From Microcoleus sp. CSU_2_2 (GTDB taxonomy: Bacteria; Cyanobacteriota; Cyanobacteriia; Cyanobacteriales; Microcoleaceae), in contig JAAUPI010000011.1 in assembly GCA_012035135.1 (NCBI GenBank), positions 1-45,849 on the forward strand: a stretch of 45,849 nt of DNA, given 5' to 3'. Shown here in pieces: positions 16,369 to 24,582 of this stretch; within the stretch, counting starts at the first letter, position 1; each line of letters opens with the position of its first letter. A program made the translations under genes and the position numbers. The notes beneath the pieces were generated by a model. The model did no database searches, was not told where the DNA came from, and worked only from the letters and a program-made list of their open reading frames with translations.

Positions 16369-17958
16369 ATGGTTCTGAAACGGTACACGCCCCCCACTTG
16401 CACGCTGGAAATTACAGCTAAAAGTTCGCCCCTATCTCGCTGGGCGGGCCAACCCGTGTTTAAATCTTTAAATTTTGAGCTGCGGCTCGACGATCCACGG
16501 CTGCCAGAAACCAAACACGTTACCCTCAGGGGCGATCGAATTCAACTCGAAGCCCTCCACGAAGCTGTCAGCACCTACGTACAAAACTTTCTGTGCGAAT
16601 CCCACGCTTGGGAAAGCAGCCTCAATTCTGAAGCCAGCCATACCGTTGCGGAAACCGACTCACCCCCGTCTGCCCGTAACGCCGTGATGTTGCACGAAGC
16701 CGTCAACCCCCACGAATTAGAAACTTCCGATCGAAACTCGGTTTCAGCCGTCCCCCCAAAAACTTTGCACCTTCCGGTTCACCCTCACTTAGAACCCTGC
16801 GGCTTACTCGCCCACAACTTGTTTTTAGGCTCCTTAAGTGTTGCAGCATCCGGGCCAGTAGTTCACTTGAGTACCCTACAACTGTTTGACTTAGCCACAG
16901 CTTTAGACGAATACGCCACTGAAGTAATGGCGCTACCTAACCTCAATCGATCGACCCGAAGGCCGCTGTCTGCACCTTGGCTGCATGCAGCAGCCATGGT
17001 TCTAGCAAGCGTAGGCTTGACAACAGGCGTAATTAAATTGCTCGATCGACCCACCGCCGATCCACAAACCGCCTCCGCCCCCACCAATCCCGCAGTCAGC
17101 CCCACCCCCGGACAGCAGCAGCTAACCGCCGGCGCTTCAGGTAGCTCCGTTCCCGCAGTCCCGACACCGACAGCAACACCCACATTGCCACCCCTGCCGC
17201 CTCCGCCCATCAACGTCACCGCATCCCCCAGTCCCAGTTTGCCCCCCATCGCTCTCTCCCCAACTCCCACTACCAACAAGCCCAGTCCCATTCAGCAGCC
17301 GGCTTTGCTATTTCCGGATACCGGCGCCGCACCAAACGCCGCACCGAATGTCGCACCTCCCTCTCAAGCACAAACAATCGTCATTCCCGCTCCCGCAGAA
17401 CCGCCAATTTCCGCCACCCAGGCTCCCCCAGCACCCAATGTGCTACCCCCCGTGCCACCGAGACTCGCACCTGCGGCACCACCCCCCTTACCGCCGTCGC
17501 TGTCTGCTTCCAGATTTCCGATTCCCCCGCAACAATCCCTCCCTCGTCGCATCGAGCCGATTGTTCCCCCCGCAAGTACCGAGCTCCCAACCCTTGAGGA
17601 TACTCAACCGAAAGCCGAGCCTGAGGACAGCCAGCAGGCGACTGCCAGCAAAAACAATCGCACTTTATTTGATACAATCCCTCAAGTTTCTGAAGCGAGA
17701 ACTTATTTTGAGGAACGGTGGAAGCCTCCTGAAGGTATGCAAGAAACTTTGGAATACAGCGTGCAGATAGATGAAAAAGGGTCTGTTCAAAGTATTATGC
17801 CGATGGGAAAAGCAGCAGGAGATTATATCGATCGGACTAATATGCCTTTAGTCGGCGAGCCTTTTGTTTCTGCTGTTTCTAATGGAAAAAATCCGAGAAT
17901 TAGAATTGTTTTAAGACCAAACGGTCGAGTACAAACTTTTTTAGAAGAGTCGAATTGA
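16369..17958 (+). CDS. DUF4335-like membrane protein with Pro-rich stalk
   Basis: This 529-residue protein has an N-terminal domain of about 190 residues starting 'MVLKRYTPPTCTLEI', typical of cyanobacterial DUF4335. One membrane helix follows around residues 203-222 ('APWLHAAAMVLASVGLTTGVI'), then about 190 residues very rich in Pro, Ala, Thr and Ser. The C-terminal domain of about 90 residues ('YFEERWKPPEGMQETLEYSVQID...') resembles TonB-type C-terminal domains. The layout (cytoplasmic domain, one helix, Pro-rich stalk, terminal beta domain) suggests an envelope-spanning link, but that is inference. The ATG follows a CAACTGT array with no Shine-Dalgarno. It follows the DUF3038-like gene after 132 bp. 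Confidence 0.75.
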   Translation: MVLKRYTPPTCTLEITAKSSPLSRWAGQPVFKSLNFELRLDDPRLPETKHVTLRGDRIQLEALHEAVSTYVQNFLCESHAWESSLNSEASHTVAETDSPPSARNAVMLHEAVNPHELETSDRNSVSAVPPKTLHLPVHPHLEPCGLLAHNLFLGSLSVAASGPVVHLSTLQLFDLATALDEYATEVMALPNLNRSTRRPLSAPWLHAAAMVLASVGLTTGVIKLLDRPTADPQTASAPTNPAVSPTPGQQQLTAGASGSSVPAVPTPTATPTLPPLPPPPINVTASPSPSLPPIALSPTPTTNKPSPIQQPALLFPDTGAAPNAAPNVAPPSQAQTIVIPAPAEPPISATQAPPAPNVLPPVPPRLAPAAPPPLPPSLSASRFPIPPQQSLPRRIEPIVPPASTELPTLEDTQPKAEPEDSQQATASKNNRTLFDTIPQVSEARTYFEERWKPPEGMQETLEYSVQIDEKGSVQSIMPMGKAAGDYIDRTNMPLVGEPFVSAVSNGKNPRIRIVLRPNGRVQTFLEESN

Positions 17959-18005
17959 ACGCTCAAAAAAATACTGTCCAGATTTGAAATCGAGGTTGGG
18001 TGCAA

Positions 18006-18518
18006 ATGTTGAATCAGTTCAAAAAAATTGCGTTTTTAGCTGTGAGTGTCGCAGGTATATTTACAGTTGGGCCAGTTAATGCTACCAGTGTTTCTTTACC
18101 AGTGCGATCGGCCCAGCTACCTGTAACAAATATTTTAGTTCAAAATACTGGGGCGAATGAAGTTTTTCAGCAAGGCGTAAATTTGGCAAGACAGCAAAAC
18201 ATGGAAGGCGCAGAAGCAGCCTTTCGCAGAGCAATCCAAATGGACCCCAATTTTGCCGAAGCTTACGCTAACTTGGGCAGTATTCTAGCCAATCAAAACA
18301 AGTTAGCAGAATCGCTTCCCAATTTTGAAAATGCCATTCGCCTCAAGCCTAACACCCCAGAATTTCATTATATGTTAGGCCAAGTGCTGTACGCACAAAA
18401 TAAAATGGCAGATGCAGTAGAGTCGGTGAAAAAAGCTAGGGATTTATTTAGAAAACAAGGCAAGACTCAAGAAGCTAATACCCTCGAACAGGTTTTGAAG
18501 GACATGGGCAGTAGGTAA
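18006..18518 (+). CDS. Exported TPR-repeat protein
   Basis: This 170-residue protein starts at ATG 18006, preceded by GAGG about 10 bases upstream; an in-frame GTG lies at 18000. The N-terminus 'MLNQFKKIAFLAVSVAGIFTVGPVNATS' is a Sec signal peptide. Three TPR units follow: 'VFQQGVNLARQQNMEGAEAAFRRAIQMDP', 'AEAYANLGSILANQNKLAESLPNFENAIRLKP' and 'PEFHYMLGQVLYAQNKMADAVESVKKARDLF'. It is likely a periplasmic protein-binding adaptor. It begins 47 bp after the DUF4335-like gene and may be co-transcribed with it. The specific partner is unknown. Confidence 0.85.
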   Translation: MLNQFKKIAFLAVSVAGIFTVGPVNATSVSLPVRSAQLPVTNILVQNTGANEVFQQGVNLARQQNMEGAEAAFRRAIQMDPNFAEAYANLGSILANQNKLAESLPNFENAIRLKPNTPEFHYMLGQVLYAQNKMADAVESVKKARDLFRKQGKTQEANTLEQVLKDMGSR

Positions 18519-18551
18519 TACTAAATCCGAGTTACTCATCCCTTCGATAGT

Positions 18552-18607
18552 GGTAGGGTGCGTCGCTCTGAGAATCCCGTCTATTTAGGGCCATTCATAG
18601 CGACGCA
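18552..18607. repeat. Inverted repeat of the GGTGCGTCGCT family
   Basis: TAGGGTGCGTCGCT at about 18554 faces AGCGACGCACC at about 18599-18609, with a loop of some 30 bases. It belongs to the same dispersed family as the tandem array at 20613-20856. It lies between the TPR gene and convergent hisC and could act as a transcription end. Confidence 0.7.
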
Positions 18608-18749
18608 CCATACAGTCTCATAAAGGGGGTGGCTAACCCGGACTTGGTATAATACCAAATCCGGCTTAAAAAACCCCTTTATTGATTAAGAGGAGAGAGA
18701 AACAGTTTGATTCGGGTACTATGCAACTGTCAACTGTCAACTGCTATAT

Positions 18750-19796
18750 CTAGAGAATTTCCTTCAAAGTTTTAACTAATATTTGATTCTGTTCCTCCGT
18801 ACCTACAGTAATCCGCAATTTATCTTCCAGCCGTGGCTGATTAAAATATCTAATCAATATTCCCTGCTGTTTCAGTGTTTGATAAAGCCTTTCTGCATCA
18901 CCGTTGGGAGGCCGAACTAACAAAAAATTGGTTTGCGATGGCCAAACTGCAAAGCCTAACTCTTTGAAGCTAACTGCTAGTTTTTCTCGCGAAGCTTTAA
19001 TCTTTTCAGCATTTGCTGTTTTGTGTTCTCGATCGGCGATCGCAGCAGCAGCCACTAGATAAGCTATAGCATCAATATTATAACTGTCTTTAACTTTATT
19101 TAACTCGGCTATGAGCGCAGGATTTGCTATGCCAAAACCTAACCTCAACCCAGCTAGTGAATAGCCTTTAGAAAGAGTTCTTAACACGATAACATTACTG
19201 TACTTTTTTGTCAACTCCAAAGCATTTTCTTCAGCAAAATCTATATAAGCTTCATCAATGACCAGAATGCCAGATAACTCCTTAGCCAGTCTCTCCAAAT
19301 CTGCAACAGAAATCGCCGTTCCCGATGGACTATTTGGCGCAGCTACAAATGTCACTGCACCTTGAGCAGCGATTAGTAAATCAACGGGCAATTGATAGTC
19401 TTCGGGATAGGAAATTTCGAGAAAATCTGCCTCTTGAATTTCCGCCAACGTGCGATATAATACATAGGTAGGTGCGGGACAAACCACCTGTTTTCCTGGT
19501 TCGCCGACAGCACGAACAATCAAATTCAATAAATCGTCACTACCGTTACCAGCTATAATCCAATCGCGAGGAACTCCTAAAACTTCACTAGCTGCAATCC
19601 GAAAATTTGTAGCAGTTGGATCTGGATATCGGCGCAGTATTTCAGGATCTATTTCCTGAAGCACTTTTAAGGCTTTTGGAGAAGGTGGATAGGGATTTTC
19701 ATTAGAATTAAGTTTAATAACTTGTGTGCCTAGGGCAGGCTGTTCCCCCGGCACATAGCCAGACATTTCATGGATACTTTTGCGAAAATAATTCAT
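18750..19796 (-). CDS. hisC: Histidinol-phosphate aminotransferase
   Basis: This 348-residue fold-type I aminotransferase has the HisC layout: 'KLNSNENPYPPSPKAL' (substrate-binding N-terminus), 'AGNGSDDLLNLIVRA', 'VAAPNSPSGTAI' (Asn155), 'LVIDEAYIDF' (Asp181, Tyr184) and 'LRTLSKGYSLAGLRLGFG', where Lys210 forms the Schiff base with PLP. A terminal Arg motif ('LLVRPP') is present. It converts imidazole-acetol phosphate and glutamate to histidinol phosphate in histidine synthesis. It stands alone, as is usual in cyanobacteria, where his genes are scattered. The neighbouring phosphodiesterase on the same strand is about 50 bp away and may share its transcript. Confidence 0.92.
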   Translation of the reverse strand: MNYFRKSIHEMSGYVPGEQPALGTQVIKLNSNENPYPPSPKALKVLQEIDPEILRRYPDPTATNFRIAASEVLGVPRDWIIAGNGSDDLLNLIVRAVGEPGKQVVCPAPTYVLYRTLAEIQEADFLEISYPEDYQLPVDLLIAAQGAVTFVAAPNSPSGTAISVADLERLAKELSGILVIDEAYIDFAEENALELTKKYSNVIVLRTLSKGYSLAGLRLGFGIANPALIAELNKVKDSYNIDAIAYLVAAAAIADREHKTANAEKIKASREKLAVSFKELGFAVWPSQTNFLLVRPPNGDAERLYQTLKQQGILIRYFNQPRLEDKLRITVGTEEQNQILVKTLKEIL

Positions 19797-19847
19797 CTCT
19801 TATCTGCGTTCATCTGTGTATATCTGCCTAAATCTGCGGTTCAAAAC

Positions 19848-20561
19848 TTATATCAAACAATTAGTCACTATCCGAGTTATACCCAGAGCGAGTAACTTTT
19901 GCAGATGGGTTCGATCGTCCACCGTCCAAGCAACAATGTCAACTCCCTGACTGCGGCTTTGTTCGATAAGTGCAGGGTTTTCTAGTAAAACCCGATATTC
20001 GCTGGTAATTAAATTATCGCCGATCGCCACAGATTTAACTAATTTAGTTTTGTAGGCTTCCAGATTAGCAACGATATGTCCGATCGGCAAATCGCCAGAT
20101 AGTCGTCGCACCTGTTCCAAAAATATCTCGTTGAAAGAGGTGATAATGCATTTCTGTTTAATTCCCGCGTCGTTCAAACTATTGACAAAATTGGCAACTT
20201 CTGAATCCGACCATTCGCAATGTGGCTTGACATCAAAGTAGAGAAACTTGTCAATATTTTTAAGAATACTCAGCGCTGCTGCTAATGTCGGAATTTTTTC
20301 TCCTAAAAATTCATGGCTAAACCATTTACCTGCATCCAGCGCCTGCAATTGGGACAAGTTTTTATCCCTAACTTTACCCGAAACGCCAGTAATTCTATCC
20401 AATGTGGCGTCGTGGAAAATAACTGGTACACTGTCAGCAGATAATTGGATGTCAAATTCGATCGAACTAGCTCCACGGGCGATCGCCAGTTCAAAAGCTG
20501 CTAAAGTATTCTCAGGGGCGATCGACGAAAATCCTCGATGTGCAATAATTTCTAAACTCAT
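19848..20561 (-). CDS. Glycerophosphodiester phosphodiesterase
   Basis: This 237-residue protein carries the GDPD motifs: 'IAHRGFSSIAPENTLAAF' (His8, Arg9), 'ASSIEFDIQLSADSVPVIFHDATLDR' (Glu35, Asp37 metal ligands and His50), 'LYFDVKPH' and 'VDIVAWTVDD'. It hydrolyses glycerophosphodiesters to an alcohol and glycerol-3-phosphate. No signal peptide is present, so it is a cytoplasmic UgpQ-type enzyme for lipid turnover or phosphate recovery. It lies upstream of hisC on the same strand. Immediately upstream of its start is the 91-bp tandem repeat array, so any promoter must lie between 20562 and the array or within it. Confidence 0.9.
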   Translation of the reverse strand: MSLEIIAHRGFSSIAPENTLAAFELAIARGASSIEFDIQLSADSVPVIFHDATLDRITGVSGKVRDKNLSQLQALDAGKWFSHEFLGEKIPTLAAALSILKNIDKFLYFDVKPHCEWSDSEVANFVNSLNDAGIKQKCIITSFNEIFLEQVRRLSGDLPIGHIVANLEAYKTKLVKSVAIGDNLITSEYRVLLENPALIEQSRSQGVDIVAWTVDDRTHLQKLLALGITRIVTNCLI

Positions 20562-20612
20562 TGTTTGGTTTTCTGTAATAGGACTGACACAACTGGGACA
20601 AAACCATTAACT

Positions 20613-20856
20613 TGTAGGGTGCGTCGCTGCGAGAAACTCAATTTTATTTACAGATTGTAGAAGGCGACGCACCTTACCCTATGGGTTGCTGTTCACGATA
20701 ATCTGTAGGGTGCGTCGCTGTGATCAACTCAATTTGACTTACAGATTATAGCAGGCGACGCACCTTACCCTATGGGTTTCTGTTCACGATAATCTGTAGG
20801 GTGCGTCGCTGCGATCAACTCAATTTGACTTACAGATTATAGCAGGCGACGCACCG
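20613..20856. repeat. Tandem array of three 91-bp repeats, each with an inverted repeat
   Basis: TGTAGGGTGCGTCGCTG recurs at 20613, 20704 and 20795, an exact 91-bp period. Within each unit it is matched by GGCGACGCACC about 45 bases later. Units 1 and 2 continue with CTTACCCTATGGGTT and a TTCACGATAATC linker. The third unit ends at the right arm. The array sits between the start of the phosphodiesterase gene and the end of the alpha/beta hydrolase pseudogene. Confidence 0.9.
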
Positions 20857-20913
20857 ATGCGATAGTGGTTGTCAAGAAAGTGAGGTACTCATGGGAAGCC
20901 AAAATTACCTTAT

Positions 20914-21770
20914 TTACCTGAGACAAGCTATATCTAAAAATTCGGCGACAGTCTGATTAAAAATTTCCGGTTCAGTCAGAAATGACCAATGATTCCCCGG
21001 TACTTTTTTAATTACCAGATTTTTTAAGTATGTCTTGTAAGACTGCATTTGCCAATCCATGCGATTGACGCCTGTTTCCGGTTGGACAAGCAAAGTAGGA
21101 ATATCTATATTTTCCGTTAAACCGGCAACTTTCATCACTTCCGAAAAGATCTGATTTCTGGCGGTAATCGTAAATTTACTACCCCAAGTGCGATCGGATT
21201 TTTGCTCGATTTGATTTTGGAATACCATTGTTGCACCTCAGTCCAACCTGCGTATTCTCCCGATCTTTTGGCTGCTGTTTCCGCTTGCCCTAAAGTCGCA
21301 AACGGGCCCATACATTTGAGACAATCTAATTTGCGGTAAAGAATTGGTAGGGTGAGTTTCATCACATCGGGCATTTTGATGATGAAAATGGGGTCTACTA
21401 AAATCATACTACAAAAGCGATCGGGATTTTGCCTCGCCCAGATTGGCGCGAGTTTTCCTGTCCAAGAATGTCCTAAAATATGGGCTTCAGGCCAGTTGAG
21501 ATGTACCATCAAAGCTTCTAAATCTGCGATCGTACTTGCAAAAGTATAACCAGTTTCAGGCTTGCTACTTTCTCCGTGTCCGCGCATATCTGGCGCCACA
21601 ATATGATAACGGTTCGACAAGTAATTGCTCAAACTCGTCCAGACACACGCACTATCCGCTAAACCATGTAATAACAGCAAACGCGGGACTTTTTGTTGGT
21701 CAGTTTCCGGCTTCCATTCTAGGTAAGAAAGTTCAATTTCTGGCAAATGCAAGGTGTTACGAGTCGGCAT
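20914..21770 (-). pseudogene. Alpha/beta hydrolase, frameshifted
   Basis: Two overlapping frames make one alpha/beta hydrolase. The first (21135-21770) holds 'LLLLHGLADSACVW', 'VAPDMRGHGESSKP' and nucleophile Ser102 in 'LGHSWTGKLA' (the usual GHSMGG is altered). The second (20914-21228) holds 'IDIPTLLVQPETG' and the catalytic His in 'VPGNHWSFLTEPE'. The join is near 21224-21229: 'GWTEVQQW' continues as 'VFQNQIEQKSDRTWG' if one G is restored to TGGTA. Unrepaired, the long product loses the catalytic His. The substrate is unknown. The gene is flanked on both sides by GGTGCGTCGCT repeats. Real decay and sequencing error cannot be told apart from this sequence. Confidence 0.82.
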
Positions 21771-21794
21771 AATTTTCGATTTTGAAAGTAAGCT

Positions 21795-21907
21795 AATCTG
21801 TAGGGTGCGTCACTGTAATCAACTCGATTGTAATTAGAGATTGTAGCAAGCGACGCACCTTACCACATGGTTTTATGTGAAAGTAAATTAACTTGTAGGG
21901 TGCGTCT
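21795..21907. repeat. GGTGCGTCGCT-family repeat, one full copy and one half copy
   Basis: A full copy starts with TGTAGGGTGCGTCACTG at 21799 and closes with GCGACGCACC near 21850. A half copy starts 95 bp later at 21894 and breaks off after GGTGCGTC at the stop codon of the adjoining gene. It lies between the hydrolase start and the end of the phytase-like gene. Confidence 0.8.
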
Positions 21908-23138
21908 AAGCTTGGCTTTTCAGACTAAACAAAAGAAACTGAGTTTTTTGTGCTTCATCAAAATTGTCGTCGCTGACCAAAACTAAACTTTGACTACCAT
22001 CTGGTAAGCGCGGGCCGAGAGTCATTCCCTCTAAATTGTACAGCGGAATGCCCAATTCACTCAAGTCTAAGAGCAACTTTTTCCTGACAGGCTCAACCAT
22101 TGTCGATCGCCCTTTGAAGCTATTGATTCTCGAAGTATCTGTAGCTGCCCCCACTGCTACTTGATAAATCCGAGCGCTATATCCGGACAGCCCAAAAGAA
22201 CGCTCTAAGCTTAAAAACTGGCCACCACCAACAGTTACTAATTCTGTTAAACCATTCAAAATACTCAAAGGAACCGGATCTAGCGTGTAAAGATTTTCTG
22301 AGATTAATTGCGGCGTTTTATCGACGATGATATAATGTAAAAGACGGAGTTTACTACCATTTTCCGAGTCTACATCTTGCATTAAAGGCGCTTCGGTAGC
22401 CACAAACAAACGAAACGGATCGAGACCGCCCGGACTAAAAGTTTCGGGGTCGATAGTTAAAGATTCAAAACCAAAATTATTTAGCACCCCTTGCTCTTGT
22501 TTCCGATCGCTAGCATCGGGAATGTAGCGCTTTGGTATTGGTAATTCTCCCCGCTGATTACCAGTTTTTAAGTCAAATTCGCCCACAAAAGGAGGGATAT
22601 CAGCATGAGTCAGTCCTTCACTAGCAATAAAAACAGAATTCCGGGGAGAAAAGGCGATGCCTTCTGGATTAATGGCACCCCAAGAGAAGGTTTTGCCATC
22701 TACTTTTTTGAGGGAAGTGACACCTTCAACGGTAACTTTTTTCAGTCCAATCTTTGGTGAATCTCCTGATGTGAGGTCGAGTCTAAGACTGTAAAACCGG
22801 GCGTCTCCATTTTCGCTGGGGTCATCGGAAAGAGCATAAAAGCGGTAAGCTTTGGTAGTGACTGTGCTAATACCTTTTGGATCGTAGGTAATTCCTGATA
22901 ATCCGCCGACTGGTACTCCTTCAAAATTGATTTTCGGCAATTGGTACTCGCCTAAAAAGTCTAGGGACATTTCAGGAAAAGAGCGGTCTTTAGCTGCTGC
23001 GGGAGCGGCAGCACAAGCTGTGCAAATAATTAAGAAAATTATGGCTAAACTGAAAAAGCGCAAAATACGATCGCCCAGCTTTTTTACATCAAAATAATTG
23101 CTGAGTGCGGTAAAATTAATTTGGCTCTGCTTGTTCAT
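21906..23138 (-). CDS. Esterase-like protein of the phytase-like family, exported
   Basis: The frame is open to 23195, but that start would overlap the divergent gene, so I prefer ATG 23138 (a second choice is ATG 23168). After a basic N-terminus comes a hydrophobic segment 'FFSLAIIFLIICTACAAAPAAA', a Sec signal or possible lipoprotein signal. The mature part carries marks of the esterase-like-activity-of-phytase family: 'GVPVGGLSGITYDPKG', 'FYALSDDPSENGDARFYSL', 'NPEGIAFSPRNSVFIASEG', 'NFGFESLTIDP' and 'LYNLEGMTLGPRLPDG'. It is a periplasmic beta-propeller, probably a phosphoester hydrolase with calcium; the substrate is unknown. Its stop codon adjoins a broken copy of the GGTGCGTCGCT repeat. 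Confidence 0.82.
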   Translation of the reverse strand: MNKQSQINFTALSNYFDVKKLGDRILRFFSLAIIFLIICTACAAAPAAAKDRSFPEMSLDFLGEYQLPKINFEGVPVGGLSGITYDPKGISTVTTKAYRFYALSDDPSENGDARFYSLRLDLTSGDSPKIGLKKVTVEGVTSLKKVDGKTFSWGAINPEGIAFSPRNSVFIASEGLTHADIPPFVGEFDLKTGNQRGELPIPKRYIPDASDRKQEQGVLNNFGFESLTIDPETFSPGGLDPFRLFVATEAPLMQDVDSENGSKLRLLHYIIVDKTPQLISENLYTLDPVPLSILNGLTELVTVGGGQFLSLERSFGLSGYSARIYQVAVGAATDTSRINSFKGRSTMVEPVRKKLLLDLSELGIPLYNLEGMTLGPRLPDGSQSLVLVSDDNFDEAQKTQFLLFSLKSQA

Positions 23139-23189
23139 CTGTTGGCTTTTGTGCCATCTTTGTGACATGATATATACCGTTTTGTAGAT

Positions 23190-24524
23190 ATGCAAAACTT
23201 AACGTTTCGAGAATGGATGCGGGTTCGCTGCAATCAAATTTTAATGATGAGAAGTTCTGTCCCCATCGGGTGCTTGCTGTTTTTGTGGTTATGTGCTGGT
23301 TCTATTGCTAGCGCCCAAACTAATCCATCGAACTTGGATCAATTTTCTCCTAATCCGTTAGAAATTACCACACCCGATCCCCTAACTCCCGCCAATGAAT
23401 CTTTGAGTAGCACTCAGCGGGAGGAATTGAGGGCCGCTTTGGATCGGTTAAATTTAGAAGCAGTGGCTAAACAGCAAGCTGGAGATGGAATTGGCGCTTT
23501 TGAAATTTGGTTTCGAGAATTGCGGCTGCGGAGGTATCTCGGCCCCGCACAGGAAATTGCTGCTTTGAATCGGGTGGGAAGTGTTGCTTGGAGTAGTGGT
23601 AAAACCCTCGAATTAAAGTTTATTACCCAACGATTAGAAGCAATTAAAAAACAAGTACGATCGCAGGTACCAGCTAATACTGAGTTGCTCCCGGATTTGG
23701 CTGCTGCGTTTCAGCAGGTGCGCGCTAAAGGCCCGACGCTAGAAGTTTATCAAGAAATGCTGCAAAACGCACGCCAGCGACAAGATATATTGTCTCAAGG
23801 TCAAATTTTGCAGGCGATCGGACAAATTCATATTAATTGGTTAAGTTACGAAAAAGCAGCCCCCGTGTATGAGGAATTGGCTACTTTAATTCAGGAAAAT
23901 CGTGCTTTATTTACTGCCAATGCTGCTGTGCCAAATCCTGCCGTAGTAGCGGGAAATGGCGCACCTCCACAGCCTACAGTTCCTCCAAGTGAGGTATATT
24001 CACTGAGACAATTAGCCTATGTTTACCAGCAGTCAAAACAGCCACTAAAGGCGATCGCAGCTAGGGAAAAATTGGCATCGGTGTATCTGAACTTGCAAAA
24101 TCCCAGCGCTATACCACCGCTAAAAATTGCGATCGCGAATGATTACCAAACCCTAGGTAAAATTAATTTAGCAGCTCAATATTATCAGGAAGCATACAAT
24201 TTAGCCGTTCCCATTCAACAGTATGCTCACGCTAGTGAAGCTTTGGATAAATTAGCTTTACTTTATCGATCGCAAAAGCAGTTTGAATCCACTTTGCGGA
24301 TTTATCAAATGCAGTTGCTGTTAGAAGAGCGGGCTTATAATTTCTACGGATTGATGAATACTTACGATAATCTGGGTCAAGTTTATCAGGAGATGAAGGA
24401 TTATAAAAAAGCTTTGGAGGCGTATCAAAAAGGCTTAGAAGTGGCTACAAGGTTGGGGCACCGACAAGAGTATTTTGTGAAGAAAATTCAAAAAGTTAAC
24501 AAGCAACAGGAAAAGAATTCGTAG
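23190..24524 (+). CDS. Exported TPR-repeat protein
   Basis: This 444-residue protein has a hydrophobic segment 'VPIGCLLFLWLCAGSIASAQ' that forms a signal peptide with a likely AxA-type cleavage. The ATG at 23190 gives an unusually long n-region; internal ATGs at 23217 and about 23244 would suit a signal peptide better. The mature protein is largely TPR-like: 'AAPVYEELATL', 'LRQLAYVYQQSKQPLKAIAAREKLASVY', 'IANDYQTLGKINLAAQYYQEAYNLA', 'ALDKLALLYRSQKQFESTLRIYQMQLLL' and 'NLGQVYQEMKDYKKALEAYQKGLEVA'. It should be a periplasmic scaffold. It is divergent from the phytase-like gene with almost no spacer, so the promoters must overlap the coding ends. Confidence 0.82.
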   Translation: MQNLTFREWMRVRCNQILMMRSSVPIGCLLFLWLCAGSIASAQTNPSNLDQFSPNPLEITTPDPLTPANESLSSTQREELRAALDRLNLEAVAKQQAGDGIGAFEIWFRELRLRRYLGPAQEIAALNRVGSVAWSSGKTLELKFITQRLEAIKKQVRSQVPANTELLPDLAAAFQQVRAKGPTLEVYQEMLQNARQRQDILSQGQILQAIGQIHINWLSYEKAAPVYEELATLIQENRALFTANAAVPNPAVVAGNGAPPQPTVPPSEVYSLRQLAYVYQQSKQPLKAIAAREKLASVYLNLQNPSAIPPLKIAIANDYQTLGKINLAAQYYQEAYNLAVPIQQYAHASEALDKLALLYRSQKQFESTLRIYQMQLLLEERAYNFYGLMNTYDNLGQVYQEMKDYKKALEAYQKGLEVATRLGHRQEYFVKKIQKVNKQQEKNS

Positions 24525-24582
24525 TTGTTATATCAAGTTCGATCGCTCGATCGCAATAAGATGAGTTTTCATGGTTAAGTAT

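Noticed and set aside
20613..20856. 91-bp repeats considered as a CRISPR array
   Set aside because: Whole 91-bp units are similar, including the stretch between palindromic arms, so there are no unique spacers.
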